Made by a program: the position numbers and the translations under genes. From Bifidobacterium scardovii JCM 12489 = DSM 13734 (GTDB taxonomy: Bacteria; Actinomycetota; Actinomycetes; Actinomycetales; Bifidobacteriaceae): a DNA stretch of 64,000 bases. Positions 35,526 through 44,792 of this stretch are shown here, in pieces. Below the pieces are notes generated by a model, which saw nothing but the letters and a program-made list of their open reading frames with translations, had not been told where the DNA came from and searched no databases. Where the stretch lies: the NCBI RefSeq assembly GCF_001042635.1, contig NZ_AP012331.1:1798001-1862000 (forward strand), given 5' to 3'. Position 1 is the first letter of the stretch. Each line of letters starts with the position of its first letter.

Positions 35526-36472
35526 TTGAACATGCGCGAACGGGTCAGGAACCAGGTGACCACGCCGGACAGCACGACCGAGATGACGACGACCGCGATG
35601 AAGCCCCACGGCTTGTCGCTCAGGGGCATGCCGAGCATGCCGCCCTGGAAGTTCATGCCGTACATCGAGAAGATCAGGGTCGGCACCGACAGCGTGATCG
35701 AGATGATGGTGAAGATGCGCATCACGTTGTTCAGGTTGTTGGACACGATCGAGGCGAAGGCGTCGGTCATGTTCGCGAGAACGCCGCTGTAGATGTTCGC
35801 CATCTCGATGGCCTGCTTGTTTTCGGTGATGACGTCGTCGAGCAGGTCCTCGTCGTCGGGATACTGCTTGATGCGGCTCAGCGTGGTGAGCTTTTCCATC
35901 ACGATCTCGTTCGATTTGAGCGAGGTGGTGAAGTAGACCAAGGTCTTGCTCAGTTCGAGCAGCATCACGATCTCGCGGTTCTGCATCGAGTGGCGCAGCT
36001 TCAATTCGAGCTTGTCGCTTTCTCGGTCGATGATGCGCAGGTAGCGCAGGTACATGGTCGCGTTGCGGTACAGGATCTGCAGGATGAAGCGCGAGCGCAT
36101 GAAGGTGTTGAACCCGCGGATCGTGCCTTCCATGAACGGGTGGAGCACCGGGGTGTCCTGCATGCACACGGTGATGATCATCGTCTCGGTGACGATGATC
36201 GACAACGGGATCGTCTCGTACCAGTCGCGTCCGCCGCGCTCCTCGACGGTCGGGATGTCGACGATGACCATCGTGTAGTCGTCCTCGACGTCGACGCGCG
36301 ATCGTTCCTCGTCATCCAGCGGGGCGCGCAGGTCGGCCAGATCGATGCCGGTCTCCTGGGCCACGGTGGCCAGCTCCACGTCGGTCGGTTCGCTCAGCGA
36401 TATCCACGACCCGTTCTCGGGTTTCTGGATCTGCTCCACTTGTCCGTTGATGGTGCTGAACATTCGCAGCAT
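35522..36472 (-). CDS. CorA-like divalent cation transporter
   Basis: 316 residues. A cytoplasmic funnel domain is followed by two C-terminal membrane helices, the first ending in the pore signature Y-G-M-N near residue 275 and the second ending SRMFK, giving the usual basic C-terminus. CorA proteins form pentamers that carry Mg2+ or related ions. Start placed at MLRMFSTING (36472); MARRKAG at 36502 is possible. Coupled by GTGA to the binding lipoprotein, an uncommon partner. Confidence 0.92.
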   Translation of the reverse strand: MLRMFSTINGQVEQIQKPENGSWISLSEPTDVELATVAQETGIDLADLRAPLDDEERSRVDVEDDYTMVIVDIPTVEERGGRDWYETIPLSIIVTETMIITVCMQDTPVLHPFMEGTIRGFNTFMRSRFILQILYRNATMYLRYLRIIDRESDKLELKLRHSMQNREIVMLLELSKTLVYFTTSLKSNEIVMEKLTTLSRIKQYPDDEDLLDDVITENKQAIEMANIYSGVLANMTDAFASIVSNNLNNVMRIFTIISITLSVPTLIFSMYGMNFQGGMLGMPLSDKPWGFIAVVVISVVLSGVVTWFLTRSRMFK

Positions 36473-36759
36473 TATCGATTCACCCGCCTTCCGCCGTGCC
36501 ATGACCGAGCCTCGTGCCGCCCGCGCCGCGCATGGGGCGCCGGCCAGCCTCATTAACAATAGTCCCTATGACCAGACTTTCGCGATGGCCGGGAGACGAA
36601 TTCGACCGTTGTTCACCTTCGGCCCCGCCGCGGGGCACGGTCACGGCCCTTGCGGCGTGGGCGATGCGGCCGTCCCCGCGTTTCACCGGCAGCGCGGATC
36701 ATCACGCGTTTCACGGCACGGCGCGTTTCCGGCACGCGCGCAACGCGCCTGCAGCGCGT

Positions 36760-37602
36760 CTACAGCCCGAATGGCTTCCACAGCGGCGCGCCCGGCGTGC
36801 GCAGGTCCTCCGGCCCGTTCTCCCAATCGACCAGACGGGCGATGGGCGGCGCCTCGTTGAACGCGTCGAGCTGCCAGATCGGGGTGTCGACCGACGCGCC
36901 GTTGATCGCGTGCGCGACCGACAGCCGGCTCCAGAATCCGTTGCGCACGCCGCCGAGATTGTCGAGCCCGTCGATGTCCATGCCGATCAGGGTCTCGATG
37001 GTGGCCGCGATCCACGATCCGTGGCCGACGACCATCAGCGTGGTCGGTTCGTCGGCGTACTTCGGGTCGGTGACAATGGAGCGCATGGCGTCCGCGCCGC
37101 GTTTGCCGGCGGCTTCGCGGCTCTCGACCCCGTAGGCGAGCTCGCCGCCCTCGTGCCGGCGCCACGAATCGTAGGCCTGCGGGTCCATCTCGCGGATCTC
37201 CTCGCGGGTCATGCCCTCCCATTGGCCGAAGCTGCGTTCGCGCAGCCGCGCGTCGAGTTCGACCGACAGGCCGAGCGGGTCGGCGAAGGCGTGCGCGGTC
37301 TGCTGGGCGCGGAACAGGTCGGAGGAGATGACGGCCATGCGGCGGCGCGAGGCCGGCGCGGCGCGGTACTCGCCGATGTCGCTGCGCCGGGCGGCGCCGG
37401 GGCCGGGTTGGGCGAGCAGCTGCGGGTTGCGCGCCACATTGCCGATCTTGGCCCAGTAGTAGCGCTGGGCGAGCTCGAATCCGCTCTGGTCGACCTGCCA
37501 CTGTCCGATGATGTCGAGCGGCACGTCGATCTGCCCCTGCAGGCGCCGGTTGAGGTTGAACGAGGTGCGGCCGTGCCGCAGCATCACCACTTCGTCGATC
37601 AT
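36760..37602 (-). CDS. Histidine phosphatase (phosphoglycerate mutase-like)
   Basis: 280 residues. The catalytic R-H-G signature is VVMLRHGRTSFNLNRRLQG at the N-terminus, with SSDLFRAQQTA, R-E-R-S-F-G-Q-W-E-G-M and the late VVGHGSWIAA carrying the second His. Cofactor-independent phosphatases of this branch act on small phosphorylated metabolites; the substrate cannot be read from sequence. An Arg/Ala-rich insert near 65-88 is unusual. GGGAAGG precedes the ATG. Confidence 0.9.
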   Translation of the reverse strand: MIDEVVMLRHGRTSFNLNRRLQGQIDVPLDIIGQWQVDQSGFELAQRYYWAKIGNVARNPQLLAQPGPGAARRSDIGEYRAAPASRRRMAVISSDLFRAQQTAHAFADPLGLSVELDARLRERSFGQWEGMTREEIREMDPQAYDSWRRHEGGELAYGVESREAAGKRGADAMRSIVTDPKYADEPTTLMVVGHGSWIAATIETLIGMDIDGLDNLGGVRNGFWSRLSVAHAINGASVDTPIWQLDAFNEAPPIARLVDWENGPEDLRTPGAPLWKPFGL

Positions 37603-37713
37603 TCGCGTTCCCTTCCCGCGGTTCCGTCGTTGCCGCCACCCATCCTATCGGAACCCGGCCGATCACGGCGCCGAGCAGCGCAATGTCGGGCGGCCGGGCG
37701 GCGCGCGGGCGGT

Positions 37714-38436
37714 TCAGATCTCCCTGGTCTCGTAGACGCGCACGGAAACCGCCAGACTCACCGCCATGACCGCCACCGCGGCGGCCAGCATGCCGCCCGA
37801 GACCAGCGCCATCGACGCCGGCCTCTGCAGCCAGTCGACGAACGCCGGCAGCGCCGCGGCCAGCCGGTCGCTCGCGCCGCCGAACAGCGCGACGAGCGCG
37901 ATCGAGCCGAGCACGCCGATGCCGGGGATGACGCGCGTCAGCTTCGTCATGCCGAGCCGGTAGTACATCGGCGTGATCACGCCGAACAGCAGCACGCTGA
38001 CCAGAATCGACAGCGATGCGGTCACGAGCGCGATGCCGAGCGCCGGGGCGGCCAGCATCGAGGCCGGCATCAGCGGGGCGGACCGCGGCGAGGCCACCGA
38101 CCACACGCCGGAGACGGCCGCCATCAGCGCCGTGGACGCCACGGCGATCACGAAACCCTCGCCGATCATCGCCACGGCCGTCAGATAGCGGCCGAACACC
38201 AGGTCGCGGCGGCTGACGGGCAGGGACAGGCGGTACACGCTCCATGTGCCCAGTTCGTCGTACATGCCCAGCGACAGGGTCACCATCGGGAAGGCCATGA
38301 AGATCGCCGCGGCGAAAACCATCGGCACCGACTGCATCTTCAGGCCGACGAACACGCACAGCGCGACGGTCACGGTGAGGTTGACGGCCGCATTGCCGGC
38401 GATGGCGGCGAGGTCGAATCGGAATGCGCGGATCAT
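37714..38436 (-). CDS. ABC-2 type transporter permease
   Basis: 240 residues with about six membrane helices. The loop PVSRRDLVFGRYLTA after helix 2 is the sequence typical of ABC-2 permeases in GntR-regulated exporters. ATGA overlap with the ATPase gene upstream. Together with that ATPase it would form a small exporter, in relatives linked to cell-wall antibiotic stress. Confidence 0.88.
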   Translation of the reverse strand: MIRAFRFDLAAIAGNAAVNLTVTVALCVFVGLKMQSVPMVFAAAIFMAFPMVTLSLGMYDELGTWSVYRLSLPVSRRDLVFGRYLTAVAMIGEGFVIAVASTALMAAVSGVWSVASPRSAPLMPASMLAAPALGIALVTASLSILVSVLLFGVITPMYYRLGMTKLTRVIPGIGVLGSIALVALFGGASDRLAAALPAFVDWLQRPASMALVSGGMLAAAVAVMAVSLAVSVRVYETREI

Positions 38437-39476
38437 CGCGGGTCCCCCTTTCCTGCGGACCGGTACTCTTCGACCATGAGCCGGTCCCCCTTAAGCATGA
38501 AATGCATGTAGTCGTCGATGGTCATGCGGTCGACCGGAATGCCCGGCAGATGTTTGGCGAAGGCGAAGCGGTCGGGCACGGCCACGTCGATGCCGTAGTC
38601 GTGGCGGATCGCGCGCAGTTCGCCGGGCCGGTACCGCCCGCTGGACGCGATGGCGGCGAGGTCGCGCTCACGGCACCGGGCGATGCCCCTGATGTCGGTG
38701 ATGGTGTCCTTGGATTCGTCGAACACCATGCGTCCCCCGTCGATGCAGATGACGCGGTCGGCGATCCTGTCGAGGTCGCTGGTGATATGCGAGGACATGA
38801 GGATGCCGTGCTCGCCGTCGTCCACGAATCGCCGCAGCAGGTCGAGCATGTCGTCGCGCGCCATCGGGTCAAGCCCGGCGGTGGCCTCGTCGAGGATCAG
38901 CAATGTCGGATGGTGGCTCAGCGCGACGGCGAGGGACATCTTCATGCCCATGCCGCGCGAGAGCGACTGCACGGTTTTCCGGCCGTCGATGCCCGACTCG
39001 CGCAGCATCCGGTCGAACATCGGCGCGTCCCAGTCGGCGTAGCAGTGCGGCATCAGCGACGAGATGGCATCGACGCGCATTGCGACGGGGAATCCGATGG
39101 TGTCAAGCACCACGCCGATGCGTTCCTTGACGGCGTTGCCGGCCTGGCGGCTCATCTGGCCGAGCGGCGTGCCGAGCACGGTTCCGGTGCCGGATTGCGG
39201 CGTGACCAGACCGAGCAGCGTCTTGATGGTGGTGGTCTTGCCGGCGCCGTTCTGCCCGATGAATCCGACGATGTCGCCGGGGTTCACGGTGACGTCGATG
39301 CCGCTCAGCGTGAAGTCGCCGTATCGTTTGGTCAGGCCGTGCGCGTCGATCAGCGGCGCCGCTCCTGCCGGGGCCGCGCCGACCGGATCGCCGGCCATGT
39401 CCGCGGTGAGGCACCGCCTCCGGGCACCGACCCCCTGTTCGGGGGCGTCGGGATGGGTTGGGGTTGTGACGGTCAT
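38433..39476 (-). CDS. ABC transporter ATP-binding protein (YtrB-like)
   Basis: 347 residues. Walker A G-Q-N-G-A-G-K-T-T near residue 75, signature L-S-R-G-M-G-M-K near 170 (a YtrB/BcrA-type variant of LSGGQ), Walker B LLILDEATAGLD, and H-loop SSHITSD. A 40-residue Ala/Pro-rich N-terminal extension precedes the domain. A C-terminal domain of about 90 residues follows. Overlaps both neighbours by ATGA, so the three genes are one translational unit. Confidence 0.93.
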   Translation of the reverse strand: MTVTTPTHPDAPEQGVGARRRCLTADMAGDPVGAAPAGAAPLIDAHGLTKRYGDFTLSGIDVTVNPGDIVGFIGQNGAGKTTTIKTLLGLVTPQSGTGTVLGTPLGQMSRQAGNAVKERIGVVLDTIGFPVAMRVDAISSLMPHCYADWDAPMFDRMLRESGIDGRKTVQSLSRGMGMKMSLAVALSHHPTLLILDEATAGLDPMARDDMLDLLRRFVDDGEHGILMSSHITSDLDRIADRVICIDGGRMVFDESKDTITDIRGIARCRERDLAAIASSGRYRPGELRAIRHDYGIDVAVPDRFAFAKHLPGIPVDRMTIDDYMHFMLKGDRLMVEEYRSAGKGDPR

Positions 39477-39853
39477 AGTGCGTCGTCTCCTAGTAGCAGA
39501 TCCAACATCTCCCTGAGCTCGCCGTCCGTGATGCCGGCGCCTCTGGCGTCGTCCACCAGCCGCGCGAGCCGTTCCTCGACGGACCGGCGCTTTTCCTCGC
39601 GCAGGAGTTCGACGTTGCCGCCGGACACGAAGCTGCCCTTGCCCTGCACGGTCGCGATGAACCCTTGCGATTCGAGGTCCGCGTAGGCGCGTTTGGTGGT
39701 GATCGCGCTGATGTGCAGCCCGTTGGCGAGCGCGCGGATCGACGGCAGCTTCTCCCCCGGCTCGAGTTCGCCGGTGAGGATGAGCCCTTTGATCTGCGAG
39801 GTGATCTGCTCGTAGATGGGCTTATCGCTCGAGTTGGAGATGATGAGATCCAT
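39473..39853 (-). CDS. GntR-family repressor, YtrA subgroup
   Basis: 126 residues: winged HTH (P-I-Y-E-Q-I-T-S-Q-I-K, LPSIRALANGLHISAITTKRAYADLE, GKGSFVSG) plus only a short helical tail (about 45 residues), the hallmark of YtrA-type GntR proteins that control their own ABC operon. Start has AAGGAA upstream. First gene of the operon; the operator candidate lies at 39951-39982. Confidence 0.93.
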   Translation of the reverse strand: MDLIISNSSDKPIYEQITSQIKGLILTGELEPGEKLPSIRALANGLHISAITTKRAYADLESQGFIATVQGKGSFVSGGNVELLREEKRRSVEERLARLVDDARGAGITDGELREMLDLLLGDDAL

Positions 39854-39950
39854 ATGTCGTTCCTTGTGGTGATTGCCGGCCGGCGGCCGGTGCGCGGATT
39901 CGCACGGCCACGGCCTTCCGCTCGTCGGAACGTCTTCCCCGGAGCGTCAA

Positions 39951-39982
39951 GTGTACATACCCTCTATACACACTATACACAC
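39951..39982. promoter_or_regulatory. Candidate YtrA-type operator
   Basis: GTGTACATAC at 39951-39960 is followed by two TATACACAC units (39965-39982). On either strand this gives GTGTA and TACAC half-sites, the pattern bound by YtrA-type regulators. It lies about 100 bases upstream of the gntR start, in a locally AT-rich patch. Confidence 0.6.
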
Positions 39983-40182
39983 TCTGACGTTCGGCGTCAA
40001 CCATGGCGCCGACGGAATGCCCCGTCGCCGACGCCATGCCATGGCACCGGCGGACGTCCGCATACCCCTTCGCTGACTTACGGCCCCACAGAGCCTGTCA
40101 GCAGACCGTAAGCCAGCACGGGACAGGCAACGCGGGGGCAGGCAGCGCGATGCAGGGCAGGCGGGACCCGCCGATGCGCGAT
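39983..40182. other. Intergenic region between the hydrolase and the GntR operon
   Basis: Contains a CTTACGG/CCGTAAG inverted pair (40077-40083 and 40106-40112) that could terminate the hydrolase transcript, and otherwise no recognisable gene. With the operator patch it makes up the 329-base gap 39854-40182. Confidence 0.4.
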
Positions 40183-40986
40183 TCAGCCGCGGGGCAGGCG
40201 CGCGGCCCACCGGCGCATCAGGGCGATCGTCTCGTCGGGCCGGTCGATGTGCACGTTGTGGCCGGCATCGTCCAAAGTGACGCACTCGGCGCTCGGATAG
40301 TGCCCGAGCAGGTCCTCCTGGTCCTCATGGCCGACGATCTGATCCTGCTCGCCGGTGACGATCAGGACCGGGCCGGCGTACGTGCCGAGCACCCGCTCCG
40401 GGTCGTCGGCCAGCCAGTAGCGCCGGTCGAGCCTGGCGCACGCCTCGCGGTCGCACAGCGCGATGCCGGGCAGGATGAACCGCTGGTAGCGCCGCCACGC
40501 CTCGAAGGACTGGTTGACGCCCATTTCGATGAAGTCGAACACCTGCTCCTGCGGCAGGGCGTGCATGAGATCCGGGTTCGGATGCGCCACCACATGCTCG
40601 GCCACGCGGCGGCGGGCGTGCCGCGGGTCGACCACCGGGGCGATCAGCGCCATGCCGGCGACGCGGGCGGGCTCCCGGGCGAGGACCTCCCGCACGAGCG
40701 CGCCGCCCATCGAATTGCCGACCAGCGCGAACGGGGCCGACGCCCCGGCAAGGTCGTCGATGGCGGCCTGCAGCCAATCGGCCATCTCCGGCAGGCCGCA
40801 CGCCGTTTCGGGCAGCGCCGGGGTACGCCCGAAGCCGGGCAGGTCCAGATAGATGCGCCGGACGGCGGCATCGGCGAACGCCTCGTCCAGCAGCATCAGG
40901 GAACGGTGGTCCACGCCCATGCCATGCACGAACACGACCGGCAGGCCCTCGCCTTCACTCACGCAGTACGCCTGCGGCTGCACCAT
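40183..40986 (-). CDS. Alpha/beta hydrolase
   Basis: 267 residues. The oxyanion strand is VVFVHGMGVDHRS, the nucleophile elbow G-N-S-M-G-G carries Ser near residue 100, the acid is Asp in VTGEQDQIVGHEDQ region, and His is in DDAGHNVHIDRP. A typical single-domain esterase/hydrolase with a helical cap. Substrate unknown. The ATG at 40986 is used; the longer frame would need GTG at 41013. Confidence 0.88.
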   Translation of the reverse strand: MVQPQAYCVSEGEGLPVVFVHGMGVDHRSLMLLDEAFADAAVRRIYLDLPGFGRTPALPETACGLPEMADWLQAAIDDLAGASAPFALVGNSMGGALVREVLAREPARVAGMALIAPVVDPRHARRRVAEHVVAHPNPDLMHALPQEQVFDFIEMGVNQSFEAWRRYQRFILPGIALCDREACARLDRRYWLADDPERVLGTYAGPVLIVTGEQDQIVGHEDQEDLLGHYPSAECVTLDDAGHNVHIDRPDETIALMRRWAARLPRG

Positions 40987-41063
40987 ATCGCCCGTCCTTC
41001 CCCCTTGCGTCACGCCAACGGCTGTACACGATAGCGGAAGAGGAAGTCAACGGCCGCGACCCG

Positions 41064-42365
41064 TCACACCCGCACCAGGCGGCGCCGGCGGCCGAAATGG
41101 CCCGCGCCGGCCTCGTCCCAGCGGCCCGGAATCGCCGTGCCGCACCCGGGGCAACGGCCGTCGGCGGTCAGCGCGCAGGAAACGATGTCGTACCAGTCGC
41201 GCACGATGAGCGCCCTGCCACAGCCGGGGCAGAACGTGGTGTCGCCCTCGCGGTTGAACACATTGCCGGTGTACACGTAGCGCAGTCCCTCGTCGAGGGC
41301 GATCCGGCGCGCGCGGACCAGCGTCCCGACCGGGGTCGGCGGCAGGTCGGCCATCTTGTAGGCGGGGTGGAACGCGGAGAAGTGCAGGGGCACGTCGGCG
41401 CCGCATGTCTCGCGGATCCACGCGCATTCGGCGTGCAGCTGCGCCTCGTCATCGTTGAGTCCGGGGATGAGCAGCGTGGTCAGTTCCACCCACGCGTCGG
41501 TGCCGTTGACGGCATAGGCGATGGTGTCAAGCACGTCGGCCAGATGCGTGCCGGTGACCGTGCGGTAGAACTCCTCGCTGAAGCCCTTGAGATCGATGTT
41601 CGCCGCGTCCATGACCCCGTAGAAGTCCGGCCGGGCGCACGCCGACATGTATCCGGCGGTCACGGCGATGGTGCGCACGCCCCGCTCATGGCAGGCCGCG
41701 GCCGTGCCGATCGCGTATTCGGCGAACACGATCGGATCGTTGTACGTGAACGCGACGGCCTCGGCTCCCTCGCGTGCGGCCGCCGCGGCGATGGCGCCGG
41801 GCGAGGCCTCGGCGGCGAGCGTGTCCCATTGCCGGGAGGTGGAGATGTCCCAGTTCTGGCAGAACCGGCATGCCGAGTTGCATCCGGCCGTGCCGAAGCT
41901 CAGCACCGAGGAGCCGGGGTAAAAATGGTTGAGCGGCTTCTTTTCCACCGGGTCGATCGCGAAGCCGGAGCTGCGCCCGTAGGTGTCCAGCACGATGCGC
42001 CCGCCGCGGCATCCGCGCACGAAGCAGAAGCCGCGCTGGCCCTCGCGCAGCCGGCAGTGGCGCGGGCACAGGTCGCATTGCACACGGCCGTCGGCCAGGC
42101 GGCGCTGCCAACGCCCGACATGGGCCGCGCCCGGATCGCCGCGGGAGGGCGCGGCGGCGATGGGATTGCGAGAGTCCGCGCGGCCGCCGCCCGGAACCGG
42201 TCCGGGCTCCCCGGCACCCGCCTCCATGTCCGTATCTGTGTCCGTACCCGCATCCACAGCGCGGACGCCACGCCAGCCAGCCGTCGTTACCGTTGCCGTT
42301 ACTTTCGTCGTCGCCTTCGTTGCCGTTGCCGCCGTCATTGCGGCCGTCGCAGTCATTTCGGCCAT
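41064..42365 (-). CDS. amrS: AmmeMemoRadiSam system radical SAM enzyme
   Basis: 433 residues. The cluster motif is C-x3-C-x2-C in GCNSACRFCQNWDIS near residue 160. Upstream Cys pairs (CDLCPRHC, CFVRGC) and a C-terminal zinc-ribbon-like CPGCGRAL ... CPGCGTA are typical of the group. The first 90 residues are a Thr/Ala- then Gly-rich low-complexity extension, so the true start may be internal (MEAGAGE). The system (radical SAM, AMMECR1, Memo) is conserved across life; its reaction is not settled. Begins 4 bases after the fused Memo-AMMECR1 gene. Confidence 0.92.
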   Translation of the reverse strand: MAEMTATAAMTAATATKATTKVTATVTTAGWRGVRAVDAGTDTDTDMEAGAGEPGPVPGGGRADSRNPIAAAPSRGDPGAAHVGRWQRRLADGRVQCDLCPRHCRLREGQRGFCFVRGCRGGRIVLDTYGRSSGFAIDPVEKKPLNHFYPGSSVLSFGTAGCNSACRFCQNWDISTSRQWDTLAAEASPGAIAAAAAREGAEAVAFTYNDPIVFAEYAIGTAAACHERGVRTIAVTAGYMSACARPDFYGVMDAANIDLKGFSEEFYRTVTGTHLADVLDTIAYAVNGTDAWVELTTLLIPGLNDDEAQLHAECAWIRETCGADVPLHFSAFHPAYKMADLPPTPVGTLVRARRIALDEGLRYVYTGNVFNREGDTTFCPGCGRALIVRDWYDIVSCALTADGRCPGCGTAIPGRWDEAGAGHFGRRRRLVRV

Positions 42366-42369
42366 GGCG

Positions 42370-44058
42370 TCACTCGCCTTCCCCGAAGGCCGTCACCGCG
42401 TACCGTTCGCACGCGATGCGCGCATCCGACCATGTGCAGTCGCCGGGCAGTCCGGCCTTGCGCAGCAGCTGCGACACGAAATCATGCGGCTCGGGCAGTT
42501 CGCCCCACACCTGCGGCAGGAAGGTGGCGCGGTGGCCCCGGCCGTCGTCGATGATCAGACCGTCCTCGCCGGGGCGCAGCGCCCGTTCGAGCGCCTCGCG
42601 CGAGGCGGCGCGCAGCGGCTCCGGGCTCGACAGCACCGATACCTCGACGTCGAGCAGCGGGTATTCCCGCACGCTCACGGGAGGGAACCGCGGGTCGCGC
42701 GACGCCGCGTCGACCGCATGCTCTGCCACGTCGCGCCCGAGCGGGCGGTACGCCTCCAGCGAGCCGATGCATCCGCGCAGCCGCCCGCGCTCCCTGAGCG
42801 TGACGAAGCTGGCGCCCGGCTCGCCGAGCCAGCCGTGGCGGGCGGTCATATCCGCGGGGGTTTCGCCCGTGCCCGTATCGATGCCGAGGTGCCGCTCCAG
42901 CGCGATGCGGGCCAGCCGCAGCAGCACCGGGCCGGCGTCGGCCGGCAGCACGTCGGCCCGATTCCCCGCCGTGCGCGCTTCCGACGAAACGCCGCCCGAC
43001 AGGCGATCCTCATGCGATTCCGCCTCCGGGGTCTGCTCCCGGCTCCCCGCACCGATACCGGCATCGGCGGCCGCGTCACCGCCGTCTTGCGCCCCGTCAT
43101 CGTCCTGCCACACCGCGAACGAGGCATAGCCGACGACCGGCGCATCCGGGTCGGCCATGGGCGGGCGCACGGCGAGCGGGCCGCCGGCATCCTCTCCGGG
43201 GCGCGCGAGGTCGTTCGCGAGCGCCACCGCGCCGTCGTCGCCGGAGGTGGAGCAGCCGAGAAACCGTATGCCCAGCCGTTTGCCGAGGCAGGCGTCGATC
43301 AGGCCGTTGACCGGGTAGGCGCCGCATGCGCGGTTCGGCATGATCGGCATGGCGCGTTCGGCGATGCCCGCGATGGTGGCGTCGTCGAGGCGGCGGGCCA
43401 CGGCTTCGGGATGGTAGTGCGACAGGTCGGAGCTGATGACGATCACCGTTTCGGGCCCGTCCCACAGCGCGCGGATCACGTCGCCGACTTCGCGGGGCGT
43501 CGCGTCGCCGGCGTTGAGCGGGACGACCGACAGATCGTCGCCCAGCACCCGTTGCAGGAAGGGGATCTGCACCTCGACGGCGTGTTCCCGCGCATGGGTC
43601 GGATCGTTGACGATCATGGACGGCACGGCGAGCATCGCCTCCCGTTCGGCGGCGACGTCGATGGGGACGACGCCGAGCGGCGTGGCGCATGCGGTAGCGG
43701 TCGGGCACGCCACGCCGCGCACGGCGACGCGATGCGTCGGCCCGACGATCACCGCGCGGCGGATCGTGCCGCGCCCGCGTTCGAGCAGCGCGTAGGCGAG
43801 CGCCGCGGTCGACCCCGAATACACGTAGCCGGCATGCGGCACGATCACCGCTTTCGGCGCGCCGTGCGGCAGGCGGCCCGCCACGCCCCGCAGCAGACGG
43901 CGCGCCTGGTCCAGCTGCCGGTCGATCATGCCGCGCAGCGCATCCGGGTCGGACGGGTAGAACGCGCCGGCCACGGCCGCGGGGCGGATGCGCGGGCGGG
44001 CGCCGATGCTCGCCGCATTCCGCTGTGGATCGTCATCGTGTCGAGTAAGCCTCATCAT
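42370..44058 (-). CDS. Fused AmmeMemoRadiSam proteins B (Memo) and A (AMMECR1)
   Basis: 562 residues. Memo domain (about 20-290): R-P-A-A-V-A-G-x-F-Y-P, IVPHAGYVYSGSTAA, ISSDLSHYHP and the late strand FLGCSTSGDDG; the His and Cys metal ligands of the Memo family are visible. A low-complexity linker (about 310-370) follows. The AMMECR1 domain (about 370-560) has FVTLRERGRLRGCIGS, containing the L-R-G-C-I-G hallmark, DPRFPPVS and a VSVLSSPEPL strand. Order B-A in one chain, with the radical SAM enzyme next. Start at 44058, the first of two adjacent ATGs after GAGG. Confidence 0.92.
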   Translation of the reverse strand: MMRLTRHDDDPQRNAASIGARPRIRPAAVAGAFYPSDPDALRGMIDRQLDQARRLLRGVAGRLPHGAPKAVIVPHAGYVYSGSTAALAYALLERGRGTIRRAVIVGPTHRVAVRGVACPTATACATPLGVVPIDVAAEREAMLAVPSMIVNDPTHAREHAVEVQIPFLQRVLGDDLSVVPLNAGDATPREVGDVIRALWDGPETVIVISSDLSHYHPEAVARRLDDATIAGIAERAMPIMPNRACGAYPVNGLIDACLGKRLGIRFLGCSTSGDDGAVALANDLARPGEDAGGPLAVRPPMADPDAPVVGYASFAVWQDDDGAQDGGDAAADAGIGAGSREQTPEAESHEDRLSGGVSSEARTAGNRADVLPADAGPVLLRLARIALERHLGIDTGTGETPADMTARHGWLGEPGASFVTLRERGRLRGCIGSLEAYRPLGRDVAEHAVDAASRDPRFPPVSVREYPLLDVEVSVLSSPEPLRAASREALERALRPGEDGLIIDDGRGHRATFLPQVWGELPEPHDFVSQLLRKAGLPGDCTWSDARIACERYAVTAFGEGE

Positions 44059-44278
44059 GGCAACCACCTCTGCCTCCATCGTAGCCCGCGATCCGCGCGG
44101 ACGCGCGCTCCCGGCGAAGCGCCGTCGCCGCGCGCGGCAGGCTCCGATGGCGCGCGCTCTGCGTTCGGCATATTGTTCGGCATATTGAATTACAATACGA
44201 TCATATTGATAAGCAATGTTTTCGATGCTGCATGCGTATACCACATGCGTACACCGCATGCGCAAGTGAGGATTCGCC

Positions 44279-44791
44279 ATGAAACGCTACATGAACCCAT
44301 GGGTGCTGCACGGGCTGCAGGCCATCGTCGTGCTGATCTGGCTGGTCTGCCTGTGGGCGCAGATGTTCGCGGTGCCGGGATTCAGCCGGTCGCTGGCCGA
44401 CCTGTATGACAGTCAGGCGCCGATGCGCTGGCCGTATGCGGTGATGGGAGAACTGTTCGTCCTGTGCGTCGAGATCGCGTTCGTCGGCGTATGGCGGCTG
44501 TTCTCGCTGTCCGGCTCGGGTGCGGTGTTCACCGCGAAGGCCATGCCCTGCGTGAACCTGATCCTCGTCTGCGCCTCGGCCGGCACGGCGCTGACCGCCG
44601 CGACGCTCGCCTGCTTCCTAGCCACCGGCGCGCCCGACCCGTCCATGCAGGCCATGGATTTCTTCTCGATCGCCGTGGTGCTCGGCGTCACGCTCGTCGC
44701 GGAGATCGGGTTCATCCTGCTCATGATCGTGATGAAGGGGCTGCTGCACGCGGCGACCGACCAGTCCAGCGAGCTGGAGCAGGTGATCTGA
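44279..44791 (+). CDS. DUF2975 membrane protein
   Basis: 170 residues, four membrane helices (about 10-30, 55-75, 90-115 and 125-150). The segment VFTAKAMPCVNLI between helices 2 and 3 fits DUF2975 (the conserved F-t-x-x-n-v-x-x-l pattern). The gene is followed 1 base after its stop by a short Xre regulator, the normal DUF2975 arrangement. GTGAGG precedes the ATG. Function unknown. Confidence 0.88.
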   Translation: MKRYMNPWVLHGLQAIVVLIWLVCLWAQMFAVPGFSRSLADLYDSQAPMRWPYAVMGELFVLCVEIAFVGVWRLFSLSGSGAVFTAKAMPCVNLILVCASAGTALTAATLACFLATGAPDPSMQAMDFFSIAVVLGVTLVAEIGFILLMIVMKGLLHAATDQSSELEQVI

Positions 44792-44792
44792 C

